This document shows positions 11,168 to 23,494 of a stretch of 64,000 bases of DNA, piece after piece. Each line of letters starts with the position of its first letter. Position 1 is the stretch's first letter. Both the position numbers and the translations under genes were made by a program. The DNA comes from Serripes groenlandicus (lineage: Eukaryota; Mollusca; Bivalvia; Cardiida; Cardiidae). The DNA is taken from assembly GCA_031761405.1 (NCBI GenBank), contig JASEVX010000006.1, positions 28,653,627 through 28,717,626 on the forward strand. The letters run 5' to 3'. The notes under the pieces were generated by a model that had not been told where the DNA came from, made no database searches, and saw nothing but the letters and a program-made list of their open reading frames with translations.

Positions 11168-11477
11168 AATACAAGAAAATATGATGAAGAAATCGAACGT
11201 CGAAACTAGTAGCAACCTGCCAACAGGCACACTAGTTATACAACCTGGAGTACCATTTTAGTTAGTTGTTTTAGTCCTGCCATTTTCGGTAAGATATTTT
11301 CTCATTAAATTTGATGTAACGGTTTTGTCAGAAGCGAAGTATCAAATAGTGGTAAACTATAGAATCACTAGATACAATGTAAATATCTGGAAAATTAGAT
11401 AAAAAGGATTTCAAAAAATTGCGAAAAACGTTTTTTGTTGCAATGTCATCAAATATATGTATGATGAAAGATTGACA

Positions 11478-11711
11478 TTTAACCCTTTCTCACTTGCAGA
11501 AGCATTATGACACAGTCATCATAGACGACTAATGAACATAATGTGAAAAAATTAACAAATTTCTCATAATGAACAAGTTATCCTTTTGCTTCAATGTTTT
11601 TGTTTAAAGATCTATTCAATAATTATACCTCAATTTAAAAGAGATTTTCTCTATCTTTATGTCCATGCCTTTTTAAATTCGTTTGCTGCAGATTTGTTGT
11701 ATGCGGGGAAC
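11478..11711. mobile_element. Family H copy
   Basis: TTTAACCCTTTCTCACTTGC at the left; TTGCTGCAGATTTGTTGTATG at the right, final TTAA lost. Confidence 0.7.
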
Positions 11712-12237
11712 TGCGAAGAACTGTTTTAGCGTAGGCAGCAAGCGAGTAATGCACGAATCAATTAGGAAAATTAATTACAATTAGCATTCAATGAACGAAG
11801 CATATTCCTTCAATTAGTCCAATTATAGAGATCGCGTGCGACCCCGCACAAATCCTCTGTAGCATTTAGTATCACGAATTGAGCCGCGACTTGCGATTTG
11901 GGGGCTTATTGACTCCCCGGTTTTGGAATCATTTAAAGTTGCTTTTGCGTCAAACTAGAGGGGCTACATTCATTATTTTCTTTCCAGAACATTTTCTTTT
12001 TGTGTCAGTATGTACCTACACGACGGAATCGGAATTAACGACGAGCAACCAGCAACATCTTTATTCTTAAGCTTTTCTCACATATACTCGGGTCTCTTGG
12101 GTTCGTGATCGAAATTATTAAAAAAAAAAGACGCTACCAAGGACTAAATGTAGCTTGAGACATCAACATTTAAAACTTCTTAGTTGACTGCAAGGTAAAA
12201 GTCACCGGAAAAAAAGTTGTGGACAACAATGTCATGA

Positions 12238-12436
12238 ACTTAGGATACAACAAATCTGCAGCAGACGAGTTTGAAAACATCTAAACAACCATATAGGATG
12301 TATCTGTTAAGAAATTATAAGTTTTGAATAAAGTTGAAACAATGTAAACAAATGAGAAAAGGCTCACGATGAGCAATTTTTGATTTGGGTAAAATGTGCC
12401 CAAAAGTTGTCTGCGGCAGATTCGTCTGTTTTTCAG
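12238..12436. mobile_element. Family H copy in duplication copy B
   Basis: GATACAACAAATCTGCAGC at the left. It ends in a GTTGTCTGCGGCAG and TCTGTTTTTCAG region next to a SINE A fragment. The outer CCCTTTCCCA is gone. Confidence 0.6.
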
Positions 12437-12570
12437 TTATATCCTGGTATTTCTACCGGTAAGTTACCAGTACTACTTGTCCCCTTATCCTGACACCAGT
12501 CAGTCATGAGTAATACTAACTCCGTAATCGTGAGCGACAAGGGAGCAGCCATTACTTCCATTTTTAAAGT
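12430..12570 (-). mobile_element. SINE family A fragment (copy B)
   Basis: Partner of 972-1112; contains TATCCTGACACCAGTCAGTC. Confidence 0.65.
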
Positions 12571-13284
12571 TTTTGAATATTTTTATTTGTCATTTGAACA
12601 TTTTGGAAAAGTGAGAAATTGCTCAAAACGAGCTGTATCTCCATCTGTCATAAAAACCTACCAATTAAAATCTAAAAAAAAAATAAATTTACATATTCAC
12701 CACAATAAAGTTTAATAGCAGATAATCCTAAAACATCCCATATGAGCAAAATGGTTAAATTAATTGTTTGTCTATTTTTTATATTCATGGGTTTATAGCC
12801 CGTACAGTTGCATCTTTTCCAGGTCGAGCATGCTATCAAGGGTGTATTCTGAATGTTGTTTTGTTTGTATGGTGTGTTTCGCCGCATTCAACAATTGTCA
12901 GTTATGTCACGGCGTTTCCTAGCGTTATACCAACCCCACTACCCTGATCGCCTAGCAGAGTGTTAGGTAGAAGGTTATTAAGATACGAGTTGTTAGATAT
13001 GAATATAAAGATATAAACGATAAGTAACAAACAACCACGGATGACTGTGTTGAACGAAACTGATTAAAACCATTAGTAGACATAATTGCCTTGACCAGAG
13101 TTAAATATTCCACATGTTGACACATTTGACCTAAATGAATGTCATGTTAATAATATTAAGACACTAAACGTTTCATGAGAAATTTGTCAAAGACAGTTTC
13201 AAGGAACTTCTGCAAAGCAGTTATTATTTGGACCGTTAGCAAGAACGCACAGCCAAGTCCTTTTACACAAGTGTAATGATAAAG

Positions 13285-13512
13285 TTAAGCCTTTTTCACA
13301 TACAGACGTTTTATGACGCCTGCGCAGCAGACGACTTTTGAACACATCTTAGCAAAATGAAAAAATACTAATAAAGAACAATTTGTTAATGTTTCGCAAT
13401 ATTTCTACCATATTCATTAATCATACTATTATATATATACATATATAAATATTTGTATGTACATGTGTTCAAAGTCGTCTACTGAAGATTGTTGTATATG
13501 GGAAAGGGTTAA
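13285..13512. mobile_element. Family H copy in duplication copy B
   Basis: TTAAGCCTTTTTCACATACA at the left, TTGTATATGGGAAAGGGTTAA at the right. Longer in the middle than its partner at 3801. Confidence 0.75.
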
Positions 13513-14034
13513 GGTCGCTTTTTGCAGAGCACGGCTCCGTTGTTAAAAGATTGAATCTGAAGGAAGAATGCATCGTTTAAGTATCGGCATAATTTGATTT
13601 TCCAAGAATATATAACTCAGTAGATCGTCAACGTCGAGATAGCGTTCGAATCTGGAATTGATCATACCGCTCCCTGATACATATTGTAGAAGTTTCCAAA
13701 ATTCAATTCAGATTAATTCCCGGAAAACAAATCATAAAGACCCGATTCCATGTAACATACTGTAGACGTTACACACATTCAGTTGCGATTAATTCTCAGA
13801 AAACAAACCATAACGATCTGATTCTACGATATCTATTGTAGAAGTTTCCAAAATGTAATTCTGAATATTTCTCAGAAAACAAAACATAAATATCTGATTC
13901 CAAAGTAAGTTATTATCTAGGAATAGTATAATTATATCACGCCACAGGAAAGCTGACATTAAGGATGTTGGGCTCATAACAATAATCCAGATTAGCCTTA
14001 ACATCCGCGCAATCTATGCTCAAAACCGACATAT

Positions 14035-14650
14035 GATCACTGTCCCATACAGGTCGGCTCAGATAGACATTTTTGCGCTTACCAAATATTACGGTATAAA
14101 ACAGGTAAGATGACCTATATAAATAAATTCTAACTAAACAGTTAATTCTGCACGGCGAGGGTAAAGAAAATCAAATAACAAATAAATATAAATAACCGAT
14201 TGTTGTATCGTGCGATTATATTGGACATAAAAACCGAACACGAGCTCAGTGAGGTCAATTTAGAAGACCCTTCATGCGATGTAGTCAAATCCTGTATACG
14301 TACAGCGAAATACTTTGGTTTGATATTAATGAGGTTGCCTCTAGAACGAACCGTTACAAACCATGAGCTACCAACCCGCCCCGCTTTACACATGTCGTTC
14401 TTGGTCAATCTAAAGTGATCAATATCTGGAGATTATTGGTCAATCAAACCGAGACTTGTTTGTCCGATTCAGGCCATTATATTGTTAGGTACTCATTGTG
14501 TAGCTTATATCGAAATGATTATTTGGGACACGGCACGCGAAACCCGACCTTCAGTATATTGCATCTAGCGTAGAACCAGAAAAAGCTGTGTGTTCGCCCT
14601 GTCTGTAAAGAAAACTTCTATGTTCGCGTTATGGTCTTTAATTTGTTTTG
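14035..14650. other. No gene recognised
   Basis: Overlapping 72- and 88-codon frames lie on opposite strands at 14142-14418. Neither resembles a known family and no splice context stands out. Confidence 0.3.
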
Positions 14651-14768
14651 TCGGCGTTAGCGCACATGAGTAGGTGAACTGGTCGCCGTGATATGACTGA
14701 GAAATTGTTAAAAACGGCGTTAAACCCCAATCAATCAATCAATCAATCAATCAATCGGCGTTAGCGCA
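14651..14768 (+). mobile_element. SINE family B, 5'-truncated, with 14-bp target-site duplication
   Basis: TCGGCGTTAGCGCA occurs exactly at 14651-14664 and 14755-14768. Between them lies a 90-bp family B 3' part (GGTGAACTGGTCGCCGTGAT, then AAAACGGCGTTAAACCCCAA and a TCAA tail). This is a clean record of retrotransposition. Confidence 0.9.
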
Positions 14769-14784
14769 GTTTTTTAAAACTTCT

Positions 14785-14945
14785 TTGTCATATCACGGCG
14801 ATAAACCACTTATTCAGGATCCCCGGGTAAACAAACCAGTACAAGGTTGGGAAATATGATTTGCATTCCACTATGACCTCCGCGAGCGAGAGTCAAACCC
14901 GGGACGTTCAGATCCAAATCCTCCAAGCTAACCACTCGGCCACAG
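14785..14945 (-). mobile_element. SINE family D, with tRNA-like head
   Basis: On the minus strand, TGGCCGAGTGGTTAGC (A box) and CCGGGTTTGACTC (B box) begin the element. The body includes TACTGGTTTGTTTACC. A shorter relative is at 26070. Confidence 0.65.
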
Positions 14946-15217
14946 GAAATGTCTGTATTTAGTCTCACTGATATCCTGATAGCATAAGGAAAACGGTTTT
15001 GACAAAATAACGAATATGCAAGTATCATTTGATCCTTAAAAAGAGTGAACAATAAAACATGAAAGTAATCCTTTCTTGTAATCACTACACCATTCTAAAC
15101 AGTGAGTCTATAAGGGATATTGATCACTGTTGTTTCTCAATAACCCACTGATCGCACATCTGTTTTTAAATATAATGCATACGGGTGAATGTTCTGTATG
15201 TTGTGTATTGTTTTTAA

Positions 15218-15372
15218 CGCCTCTTTAAACAATGTTTCGTTTTTATCACAGCGTTTCCTATGTAAGCTACCTATATGACTGGTCAATCTAGCCTGAAACC
15301 AGCAAGTTGTTGTAATGATAACCCCACAATCCTGAGCCCCATAGACGGAAAGCCTTAACTACCTATTTTTTT
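15218..15372 (-). mobile_element. SINE family A, headless and diverged
   Basis: Contains remnants of the CGGCGT...TTATAACTG tail and of the ACCAGCCAGTC body. Confidence 0.45.
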
Positions 15373-17025
15373 AAATCTTAAATGATAGGAAAACTGGCAG
15401 TAAAATGTATCTAGTAATGCTTTGTGTAGGTTATATTTAAGGTTCATCTAAATGAAGGCAGACAGTGAAACCGCTAGTAAAGTTGTGCTTTCACTGCTCA
15501 CATTTTTGTCCGACAATGTTCTTTTTGAAGTTGAGCTACCAGTATGAAACAAGAAAAAGCACATTGAAATAAAGTTAAGAAAAAATTAAATGACTCAGAA
15601 AAGACATTCCAAGAAAAACAAATATTTTAGATCATCTCTTTGTTCACGAAAGCCGAAAGAATGCTGACAAATGAAGTATTCCGCATCATTGAATGTTGGT
15701 AATTATCTGGACTTTATTGTACCATCATGTCCTGATTTGTTTGTCTTTATTAGGCTAATAGAAATACGACGTCATCAGGGACATTTTCCCAGCTTTTGTC
15801 CGTGATTCTTGTAGGAATAATACTCCAATAGCTCATATATTAATATACTTTGTATGACCTAAATCTGCACTGTTCGTAATCGGGTCACATTATAGGAATG
15901 TGAGATCTGATATGGATCTAAACTTAGCGTATATGTCAGAGGGCATATTTCCTTTCGTCGATGTCAAATGTATTTGGCATTTGTCAACAAGGGGTTTGTT
16001 TACCTCTGATCTTCAGACCAAACACTACATATGTTCAAAAATGCCACGAAAAACAGGTTTGCAATGATGGACATAATAACTTAAGCCAGTGTTTTGAGAT
16101 TATAATTAAGCTTCTTTGTTGAATGTTGTGTGTGTGTATAAGAACATGTCAAATGTAGAAAAAAATCCATTTTAGGAACAGTTACATACCATGTTTAGTT
16201 ATAATAAATGTATACTACTGTAACTATATAATTAAGTTTCAACTGTTTTTGACCTTGGGCTTTAGCTTTAACAAACCATTGTTTCGGAGTTCGCAGCCTG
16301 CCGATTGCTGTTAACACCCAACAAATGCTTTAGAAATTAAAGGGCCGAGAGGTCAAATATAGAAGGTTGTTAACGCGAAGTGGAACGGAAAAGTACGATT
16401 ATGTTCGAGTATTTACGGAGGTCGTCCAATTCAGTTTAAATAGAGTATTTGCCATTGTGAAACAAATCTTTATGCCTGATTTTACAATTATGGTTTCGCA
16501 TTTTACTCTTTTATTTTTATTCTGCAATTATATATTCCATAATATATTTTACAAACAAAACAATAAGCGAATATTCACGGATAAGAATGGTAAAACAAAG
16601 AAGTCGCATGACAAATGCAATGGCAGATTTAGCGGGGGCCCGTGGGGCCGAGCCCGACTGGAAACTCATCACATGTCGATGCAATTTAATTATTTTATTC
16701 TTTAATATATAAACTTTAGAAAATTAATAATCCACTATTGACGACTTGATTAAGGAAGTCAATCGATCTGAATATCCACACAATATCACATTTCTGGTGA
16801 CAAGTTGCGAGTTCGAAGAACGAATTTCAACTATTGGCCTCTTGAAGTCCGACTGAAGATCGTCAATGGCGAAGAAAGAAGAAGAAGGAATGTGCCTTAT
16901 GTCTGCACATAGAGATACGGATATCAACCTTTATTTTTTCAAAAGCATATTTATGAATAAGAAATGTAGCTTACCTAGTATCACTTAAACCCAGTCACAA
17001 TTACCTTGCGATAGGTTTGCTAGTA
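15373..17025. other. No gene recognised
   Basis: AT-rich DNA. Near 16617 the string GCAGATTTAGCGGGGGCCCG looks like a decayed end of a GC-terminal DNA element. The 112-codon frame at 16367 has no recognisable features. Confidence 0.35.
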
Positions 17026-17029
17026 GTTT

Positions 17030-17290
17030 GCGGAAGCTTTCTAGGCATTTTCGGTCGGAAACCTTCGGGACTCCTCGCGGGCATCGATTTACTTTAAACT
17101 CGGACTTAAAACCTCATCGCAAACTGATCGCACTTTAATCGGTAGATACCTGGCCGATGACCGGCCGCTCAACACACATATCGGGCGAGCGCCGGGCCAA
17201 ATTCGCCGCTCAGAGCCCGGTCGGAAATCGGTTAGACATTGACCGGGACAGGCCGGCGTCTGGCCGACCACCCACTGTGACTCGCAGGTT
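17030..17290. other. GC/CpG-rich island
   Basis: A sharp rise in G+C with many CG dinucleotides and short inverted motifs (GGCCGATGACCGGCC, GACCGGGACAGGCCGG) in otherwise AT-rich DNA. No exon or promoter is evident; a decayed repeat is as likely as a regulatory island. Confidence 0.4.
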
Positions 17291-17624
17291 TTAAAGCCGG
17301 CTCATCGCATCATTCATCAGATTATCCAGTCGCGATCTTCACAGAATGTAACAATTTAACACACAGTTTATCACAAAAGTATCAGAGTAACAGTACTACA
17401 ATATGCCCTAGGAAAGAATGGAGGACTGAAGGAGAAGGAGAGTAAGTACCCAAAATAGAGGGAGAGTGGCAGTGAAGTGAATGAGACCATGCCTCTCCTC
17501 TTCAGCCACCAATGCACCAATAACTAAGTTGTAGCGGTAGCATGCAAACACCAACATCTCCCTCAACCGGGCGACTCGGTCGCGCTGTGCAGGTGCCCGC
17601 AAGCGCTGTGGAGGTATCAACGGT

Positions 17625-18243
17625 ATTCTCGTAAGAATGTTTGTCGTAGTGATATCTAAGTCAAGTTCGAATATGGGTCATATCTCAGAAACTAGGTCAT
17701 TAGGCAAAATTGAAGGGAAATCTTGTTAACACTCTGGAGGCTACATTTTTAAATTTGAGCATGTTGAAACTGTTTCAGAATGTTTGTCTTGATGATATGT
17801 AGGCCAAGTTTGAATATTGGTCATGTCTGTTTCAAAACTAGGTCACTAGGTCAGATTGAAGGAAAATCTTGTCAACCACATTTTTTAAAATTTGGTCAGA
17901 ATGTTTATCTTAATTATATCGAGACCAATTTTGAATATGGGTCATGCCGGGTTAAAAACTAGGTCACTAGGCCACATTGAAGAAAAATCTTGTTAATAAT
18001 CTGGAGGCTGCATTCTTTGCTTCAGCAGCTTGAAACTTTGTCAGAATGTTTGCATTGATAATATCTAGTCCGTCTTCGAATATGGATCATATCAGGTAAA
18101 CAAAAATAATAAGGCAGAATCTTCAAAATACTCTGCCTAAACTTGCTTTCAAATTTTCCTTTGATTCTTCATGTCTTAAATGTGAACACTTGTGAGATCT
18201 TGCACTCAGGTGAGCGATATAGTGCCAACAAGGTCCTCCTGTT
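17625..18243 (+). mobile_element. Tandem-repeat-bearing element, 5'-truncated (same family as 58499)
   Basis: Repeats of GAATGTTTGTCTTGATGATAT, TCGAATATGGGTCAT and AACTAGGTCACTAGG recur every ~125 bp. The right end has TCAGGTGAGCGATATAGTGC followed by CTCCTGTTCT. Confidence 0.75.
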
Positions 18244-19103
18244 CTCAAATTGGCAGTTTAATAATATTCACTTTTTTTGATATGATCTTTCAACTTCTTA
18301 ACAATAAATACATAAACATTAGCTGCAAATGTTATTTCCTTTCGCATTTTCCCTACTTCTCCAACCTTCCTGCAGCCCACAAGCCGTCAGCACTTCAGTG
18401 CTTTGATTCTATTCTTAGTAACAGCAAACTTGACCTTGACAAAACGCAACAGTACGTAAACCGTCAATAAAGATATTCAATTTCAATCGGTTTTCTATTT
18501 TTTAGTAACATTGACATCGACCTTGACTGAGGGGCCCACAACGCAATCCCATGAAAGGTCTCCATAAACTCTTTCTATATACATGTACCAAGTTTGGTAA
18601 CAATTTGTCAACCGTTACTAAAGACATTTGGTAACGAACGTGAGTTGGACGCCGCCCGCCTGACCGTCAGCCCGTCCGCCCGCATCGTCATTCTATTAAC
18701 CAGGTTTCGACTATGTTGGCGTATAAAGGTTGTTCTAACACACCTACAAAAGTACATATTTTAACTACTGTTCGGTCTGTATGGACAATCTGAACACGCG
18801 CACATGTATTCGTCAACGCCAGGTGGTCGATTTCACCTGATGTTCCCGGATAATAATGACATGAAAAATAAATATTTAATCAAAAGTGCTTAGGCCACCG
18901 GCCCATAATACATAAGTTGATATAAAAATGCCCCTTAAACTAAAACTATTTCAACACCATATAAACGATGAAACATCATACATATTTTCAGAGTGCTTTA
19001 GCAAATGAACGGTGCATTAAGAAAACCAGACCTTAACGTTATGCATACACGTTGATAAAAGGGTGCCTGCAAACCCATGCTACGGATCCAAATATATATA
19101 AAG

Positions 19104-19290
19104 ATGGAAGACAGTGGTGCAGAGGTAAAGCGTCTCGTTCCAAAGGTCCCGGTTCAAATCTCGTGATGAGCGGGTTCTGACTTTGAGATGTGTTCACACT
19201 AAATGCAAGTGTACTAGTTACATCGAGCGTGATTAATATAAGCGTAAAGCTTGTTTCACAATCGATATCAAATAAATAAGTTTAAACTGA
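19104..19290 (+). mobile_element. SINE family C copy
   Basis: Head with GTGGTGCAGAGGTAAAGC and B box CCGGTTCAAATCTC. The tail has TCGAGCGTGATTAATATAAG and CAATCGATATCAAATAAATA. It differs in tail from families A, B and D. Confidence 0.7.
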
Positions 19291-19297
19291 ACTAAAA

Positions 19298-19420
19298 AGA
19301 TATTGCTTTACAGAAGTTTCTTGAAACCGTATATGACTAATAGGCGTACGGTGTAGAACCAGATCCGTCTGGTCGGATGCGCCGATTGATCTGGATCTAC
19401 ACTGATCGCAAATGCCCTAC
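19298..19420. repeat. Dispersed repeat, family F
   Basis: TATTGCTTTACAGAAGTTTC, then GATCTGGATCTACACTGATC and CGCAAATG. A relative at 22780-22905 keeps the same order. Confidence 0.5.
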
Positions 19421-19712
19421 GATATGTTTCTGTTTTAAGAACGTCGCTGTAATATTAACATCTGCATCAGTCTGTTCGAACAATTGTTGCAGTGTATGAG
19501 AATCCGGATAATAATTGGGCCCTTGGGGAATAAGAAACCAGTTTATGATGTTATTTGCGTGCAATATTCTATAAAATGCAATCAAACTGTCTCATGAATT
19601 CCAATCGGAATGTTTAAATGTAAAACGCCATTATCCCACGGTGGGAGATATTTTATAAAAAAACACGTGTTTTTCTACTAACGACGATGATACCAATGAA
19701 TATTGATGTCCG

Positions 19713-19910
19713 TGAAGTTGGCAGCGTGGCAGCGTAAATTAGCAGCATGACAGCCTGACAGCCTGGCAGCGTGAACTTAACAGCATGACAGCCTGGCAAC
19801 TTGGCAGCAGGAAGTTAACAGTATGGCAGCCTGGCAGCGTGAACTTAGCAGCCTAAAAGAGTGACAGTCTGACAGCGTGAAGTTAGCAGCATGACAGCAT
19901 GGCAGCGTGA
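19713..19910. repeat. Minisatellite of GGCAGCGTGA-type units
   Basis: Units of about 9-10 bp (GGCAGCCTGAC, GGCAGCGTGAA) occur in a loose higher order of about 37 bp with TTAGCAGCATGACA. Confidence 0.8.
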
Positions 19911-20194
19911 TACAGGCCGGGTGACAAAAGCATAGCGTGTTTCGCGCTGCTCCAGGCTGCTAGAACTATTGACGCTGTTAAAATCGAAATGTCGTGTAAA
20001 GAGATATGGCTTAGTTCACATGAAAAGGCTGGTGTAATTGTTGTAAAAGTATATATTTTAAGTCTTATGCGACGTTTATAGGCAAACAAAAGTGAAAAAC
20101 ATGATTGTAATCAGGCAGGCGAGTCTTAACGTCAGAAGTGTATTTCATAATGACATAATATGAATTAAACAAGAACATCAGAGACGATACAAAC

Positions 20195-21186
20195 AACTTC
20201 GCAGTGGCGCTTCGTACAAGTGTATTATAGTCACTGAGAGCTTGACCTTTGACATAGGTCAGTAAATCGCTTACCCGTTCAAGCTCTCTTGACACAATAC
20301 CTGCGCATAAAGTATGCACGAAATCCGTTCACAAATGAAAGTGTTAAAGGGATTTCTTCGTTGTGTACATAAATATAATAGTCATTGTGACCTTGACCTT
20401 TGGCCTAGGTCAGTAAAAACGCAAACCCGTCCAATCTCTCTTGACACTGACCTGTGTATGAAGTATGAAGGACTTCCATCAACAAAGGAAAGTGCGAAGA
20501 TGTCCTTACATTAAAACATATTATGGCCAATGTGACCTTGACCTTTGACGTAGATCATAAAATGCTAGAGCGATGACATTATTACGTACACACATATAAT
20601 CGTCAACTTGACCTTTACATTTAATTTAGGTCTGTGAAATGCGATATAGTACGAAGGTCAATTATTTTGAACATATGTATTTAATGATTTTAATCCCAAA
20701 TCAATCTGATAAGAAAATGAAGTGCTAGAGTGATGCGGTTGTTTTCAACAGACATATAATAGTCGCCCTTACCCTTGACCTAGGTCAATAGAAGGCGAAC
20801 CCGTATAATCTCCCTGGACACAGAACCAGTGCATGAAGTATAAAGAAATTCCGTCCACAAAGGAAATGCGAAGTTGTCGTTTCGTTCAGACGTATTATGG
20901 CAACTGTGTCCGTGATCTTTGACTTAGGTCTTGAAATGTATGTGAACATATGTTTTAAGTTTCACAATAACCCGATAAGAAATAAAGTTGCAAGAGCATT
21001 GGCGTCGTTGGGACAATAATATAGTCACTGTGACCTTGATAGTTGACCTTGTGACAATGCAATGCTTCTGAAAATATGTCATTCAGATAAGAAATGAAGT
21101 CGTTAGAGCGATGACGTTGTTGGGATTCGTACGTACGGGCGGATTCCTATATCCCCTCGACGACCTCGTTGTAAGGGGATAATAAT
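20195..21186. mobile_element. Tandem-repeat-bearing element
   Basis: Four to five degenerate units with TGTGACCTTGACCTTTGACC, TAGGTCAGTAAAA and GAAGTATGAAGGAATTCCG. The right end is TATCCCCTCGACGACCTCG and AAGGGGATAATAA, a terminal hairpin-like arrangement. Confidence 0.7.
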
Positions 21187-21242
21187 GTGGTTTTTTTTCA
21201 CAATTATTAAAAAGATATTGTTTGTCATTCCAATTATATTAG

Positions 21243-21436
21243 TTAGTGGTTTATCCCGTTCGAAAGCATTTGAAAATTCTGAAGCATAAGGAGATAATGA
21301 GCCATTTCTCCTTTTGCAACAATGATTTCAACTCCATTTAATAATTATATCTTTATTCATAGCCATTTTCCATATTTTTGCCAAGATGATTTCAAACTCG
21401 CCTGATGCAAATTTGCCGTATGTGTGAAAGGGTTTA
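21243..21436. mobile_element. Family H copy, left end lost
   Basis: Inner hairpin AAGGAGATAATGAGCC and TTTCTCCTTTTGCAACAATG, then CTGATGCAAATTTGCCGTATG and GTGAAAGGGTTTAA. Confidence 0.65.
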
Positions 21437-21498
21437 ATGGAAACCTAAAGGTGAATGCATATTGGTGTCTCTCTCTGTTAAGTGTTTCACCGTTGCTC

Positions 21499-21945
21499 AC
21501 CGCTTTCCCACATATATCACATCTTTAGTTAATTTGAAAACGTGTGGATACATATTGTATATCTCAATTAATGATATAACAAGCAAATTCAGAGAATTAT
21601 GGTCCCCCGCCAGGGTCAAGGTCACAAGGTCAAAAAAATTGGTATTGATGGAAAGGGGTTGTCACAAGGAATACACATGTGAAATATGAAAGCAGTACCT
21701 ATTACGGTTCAGAAGTTATGACCAAGGTTAAAGTTTTTGTGACAGCGTGACGGAGGGACTGACGGACTGACTGACGAATGAGAAATAATAGTCCCCACGC
21801 TTTCGCTAAAGCGGGGGACAAATAAATAAGAACTGGGTAGAAAACCGTGTGAGGAAAGGCTAGATAAAATCCCATTTCCAACAGTGTTTTCAAATGCCGT
21901 TTGCTGCAGATGCATTAAAATGCCTACCTGTGTGGGAAAAGATTT
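21499..21945. mobile_element. Family H copy split by another element
   Basis: The left part CCGCTTTCCCACATATATC runs to about 21594 and the right part (CAACAGTGTTTTCAAATGCC, then TTTGCTGCAGATGCATTAA) resumes at 21825. The piece between is the GTCCCCC element. Confidence 0.6.
21595..21824 (+). mobile_element. GTCCCCC-ended short element nested in H
   Basis: Begins ATTATGGTCCCCCGCCAGG and ends with a hairpin, CCACGCTTTCGCTAAAGCGG, then GGGGACAAATAA. The interior has AAGGTCACAAGGTC and a GACGGACTGACTGACG run. This end structure is widespread in bivalve non-autonomous elements. Confidence 0.65.
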
Positions 21946-22155
21946 AAGGAATCAAATAGCGGTTTTGTTTAATCCAGCGTTAATGAAAATCAATTTTGGG
22001 ATCTCATCTTCGATTGTATTTCGCGGGTTAAGGAGGGAAGGTTCGGAAAAACGAGTTGTTTTGTTATTGTATTCACACCAAGGTTATATGATTGAACGAC
22101 AAAGTTCGAAATGCTTTGGAGCGGCGCATTGATGCGAATAAACCAACTGTAAGGC

Positions 22156-22422
22156 ATTTGAGCCGTCCCGCGAGAGAAACCAACATTATGGCCACTGCGT
22201 AATGTATCGACCCAGATCAGCATGCGCAGTCCGCGTAGACTGATCCGGGACGACGCATTCAGTCTTAGTGGAATATAATTATAGAGTAACGATTCCTGAA
22301 ACAGAAAATCCACAGGAGGCGAAAAGTGTTAGTTGTTAACCTGTGCGGCATGCTTAGGAAATGCTCGGTCCATACTTTACGCAGAATCCGCAATGTTAGT
22401 TTCCTCGCGGAACGGCTCATTT
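22156..22422 (+). mobile_element. Family S MITE, full length
   Basis: Left TTGAGCCGTCCCGCGAGAGA, right TTTCCTCGCGGAACGGCTCA. Inner dyad GATCAGCATGCGCAGTCC, and CCTGAAACAGAAAATCCACA in the centre. Confidence 0.8.
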
Positions 22423-22779
22423 GCGATCATCTGTACATTCTGACCTGGCTTTGCACCGTTCGACAATGAGTAATAGAAAGTTTAAAGGAACTTCTGAAAA
22501 GCAATATTCATATGGACCCTTATCATTGATTGTCAAACAGGTCTGTTTCGATACGTGCAATACTATACTTACGTTAAGGTTGTTTTTTGAAGAGTATTGT
22601 TTCTATAGTGATGAGATAAACACTTGTATCAAATGACGAGCTACATGGCACCCATGATGCAAACCGTGCATGATCATGTTACTTGGTAAGTGAGTTGAAC
22701 TCTGCGTAAATCAACCTTAACGTACTTAATACGCGTGTGGGAAAAGAACTTACTGCGCATCTGTGCTAAATATCTACAT

Positions 22780-22905
22780 GGATATTGCTTTACAAACGTT
22801 TCTAGGAATCTTCTTAAACTAATTTACGAACAGTGCAGAGAAAGATAAGACTGCACGGATGCCCTGACGGATTTTGATCTAAACTGATCGCAAATGGCTA
22901 ACGGT
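22780..22905. repeat. Dispersed repeat, family F
   Basis: Shares TATTGCTTTACA.A.GTTTCT and TGATCTAAACTGATCGCAAA with 19298-19420. Confidence 0.5.
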
Positions 22906-23494
22906 TGGGTTATCGCACATCGACGATAATAATTCATTTTAATTATGCATTATTTTTAAAAAGAATATTCAGACCGAATCAAACATAAATCAATATGGAC
23001 CTAATATCAAACAATCATTTTGGAAATTAGAAATCATAATTTACTATTCATTGGAAATCATAATTCATATTGTATAATCACTATAGAAATTATCCCCCAA
23101 AGGCGTCATAGCCGAGCAAACAATGGCAATGCATGATATCGTAAATGGCAGGCAAGAAGATATTACAATGTAATTATTTCATATTAAGCACGCGATTTTG
23201 TATATAAAATGCCCCAAACATGCTAACTAACAGACATATTTACAAAATTTGTAAAGAGAAAATTCATGATATATAGTTATTATATACTTATCTAATTAAA
23301 TAAGAATGCGATATAATAATTCTTCTCAAATTACCATCATTCTTTATTAATGAAAGTGTCTTTGAACTTGAAATATCGAACGTGGCGGGTAAACTTGGTA
23401 TTGCATGCTTCTTTAACCTTAGCCTTGTTTCGAATTCATTATGAATATTGAAATTATCATCAACAAAGACAAGTAGACTAACTTTCTAGTCGGT
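22906..23494. other. No gene recognised
   Basis: AT-rich, with short local repeats of GAAATCATAATT near 23025-23065. Confidence 0.3.

Larger units (their letters stand above)
11737..14034. repeat. Segmental duplication, copy B
   Basis: This is the partner of 424-4487. It lacks the 2-kb insert and the family G element, and carries more complete H elements at 12238-12436 and 13285-13512. Copy B therefore serves as the empty-site reference for the differences seen in copy A. Confidence 0.85.
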
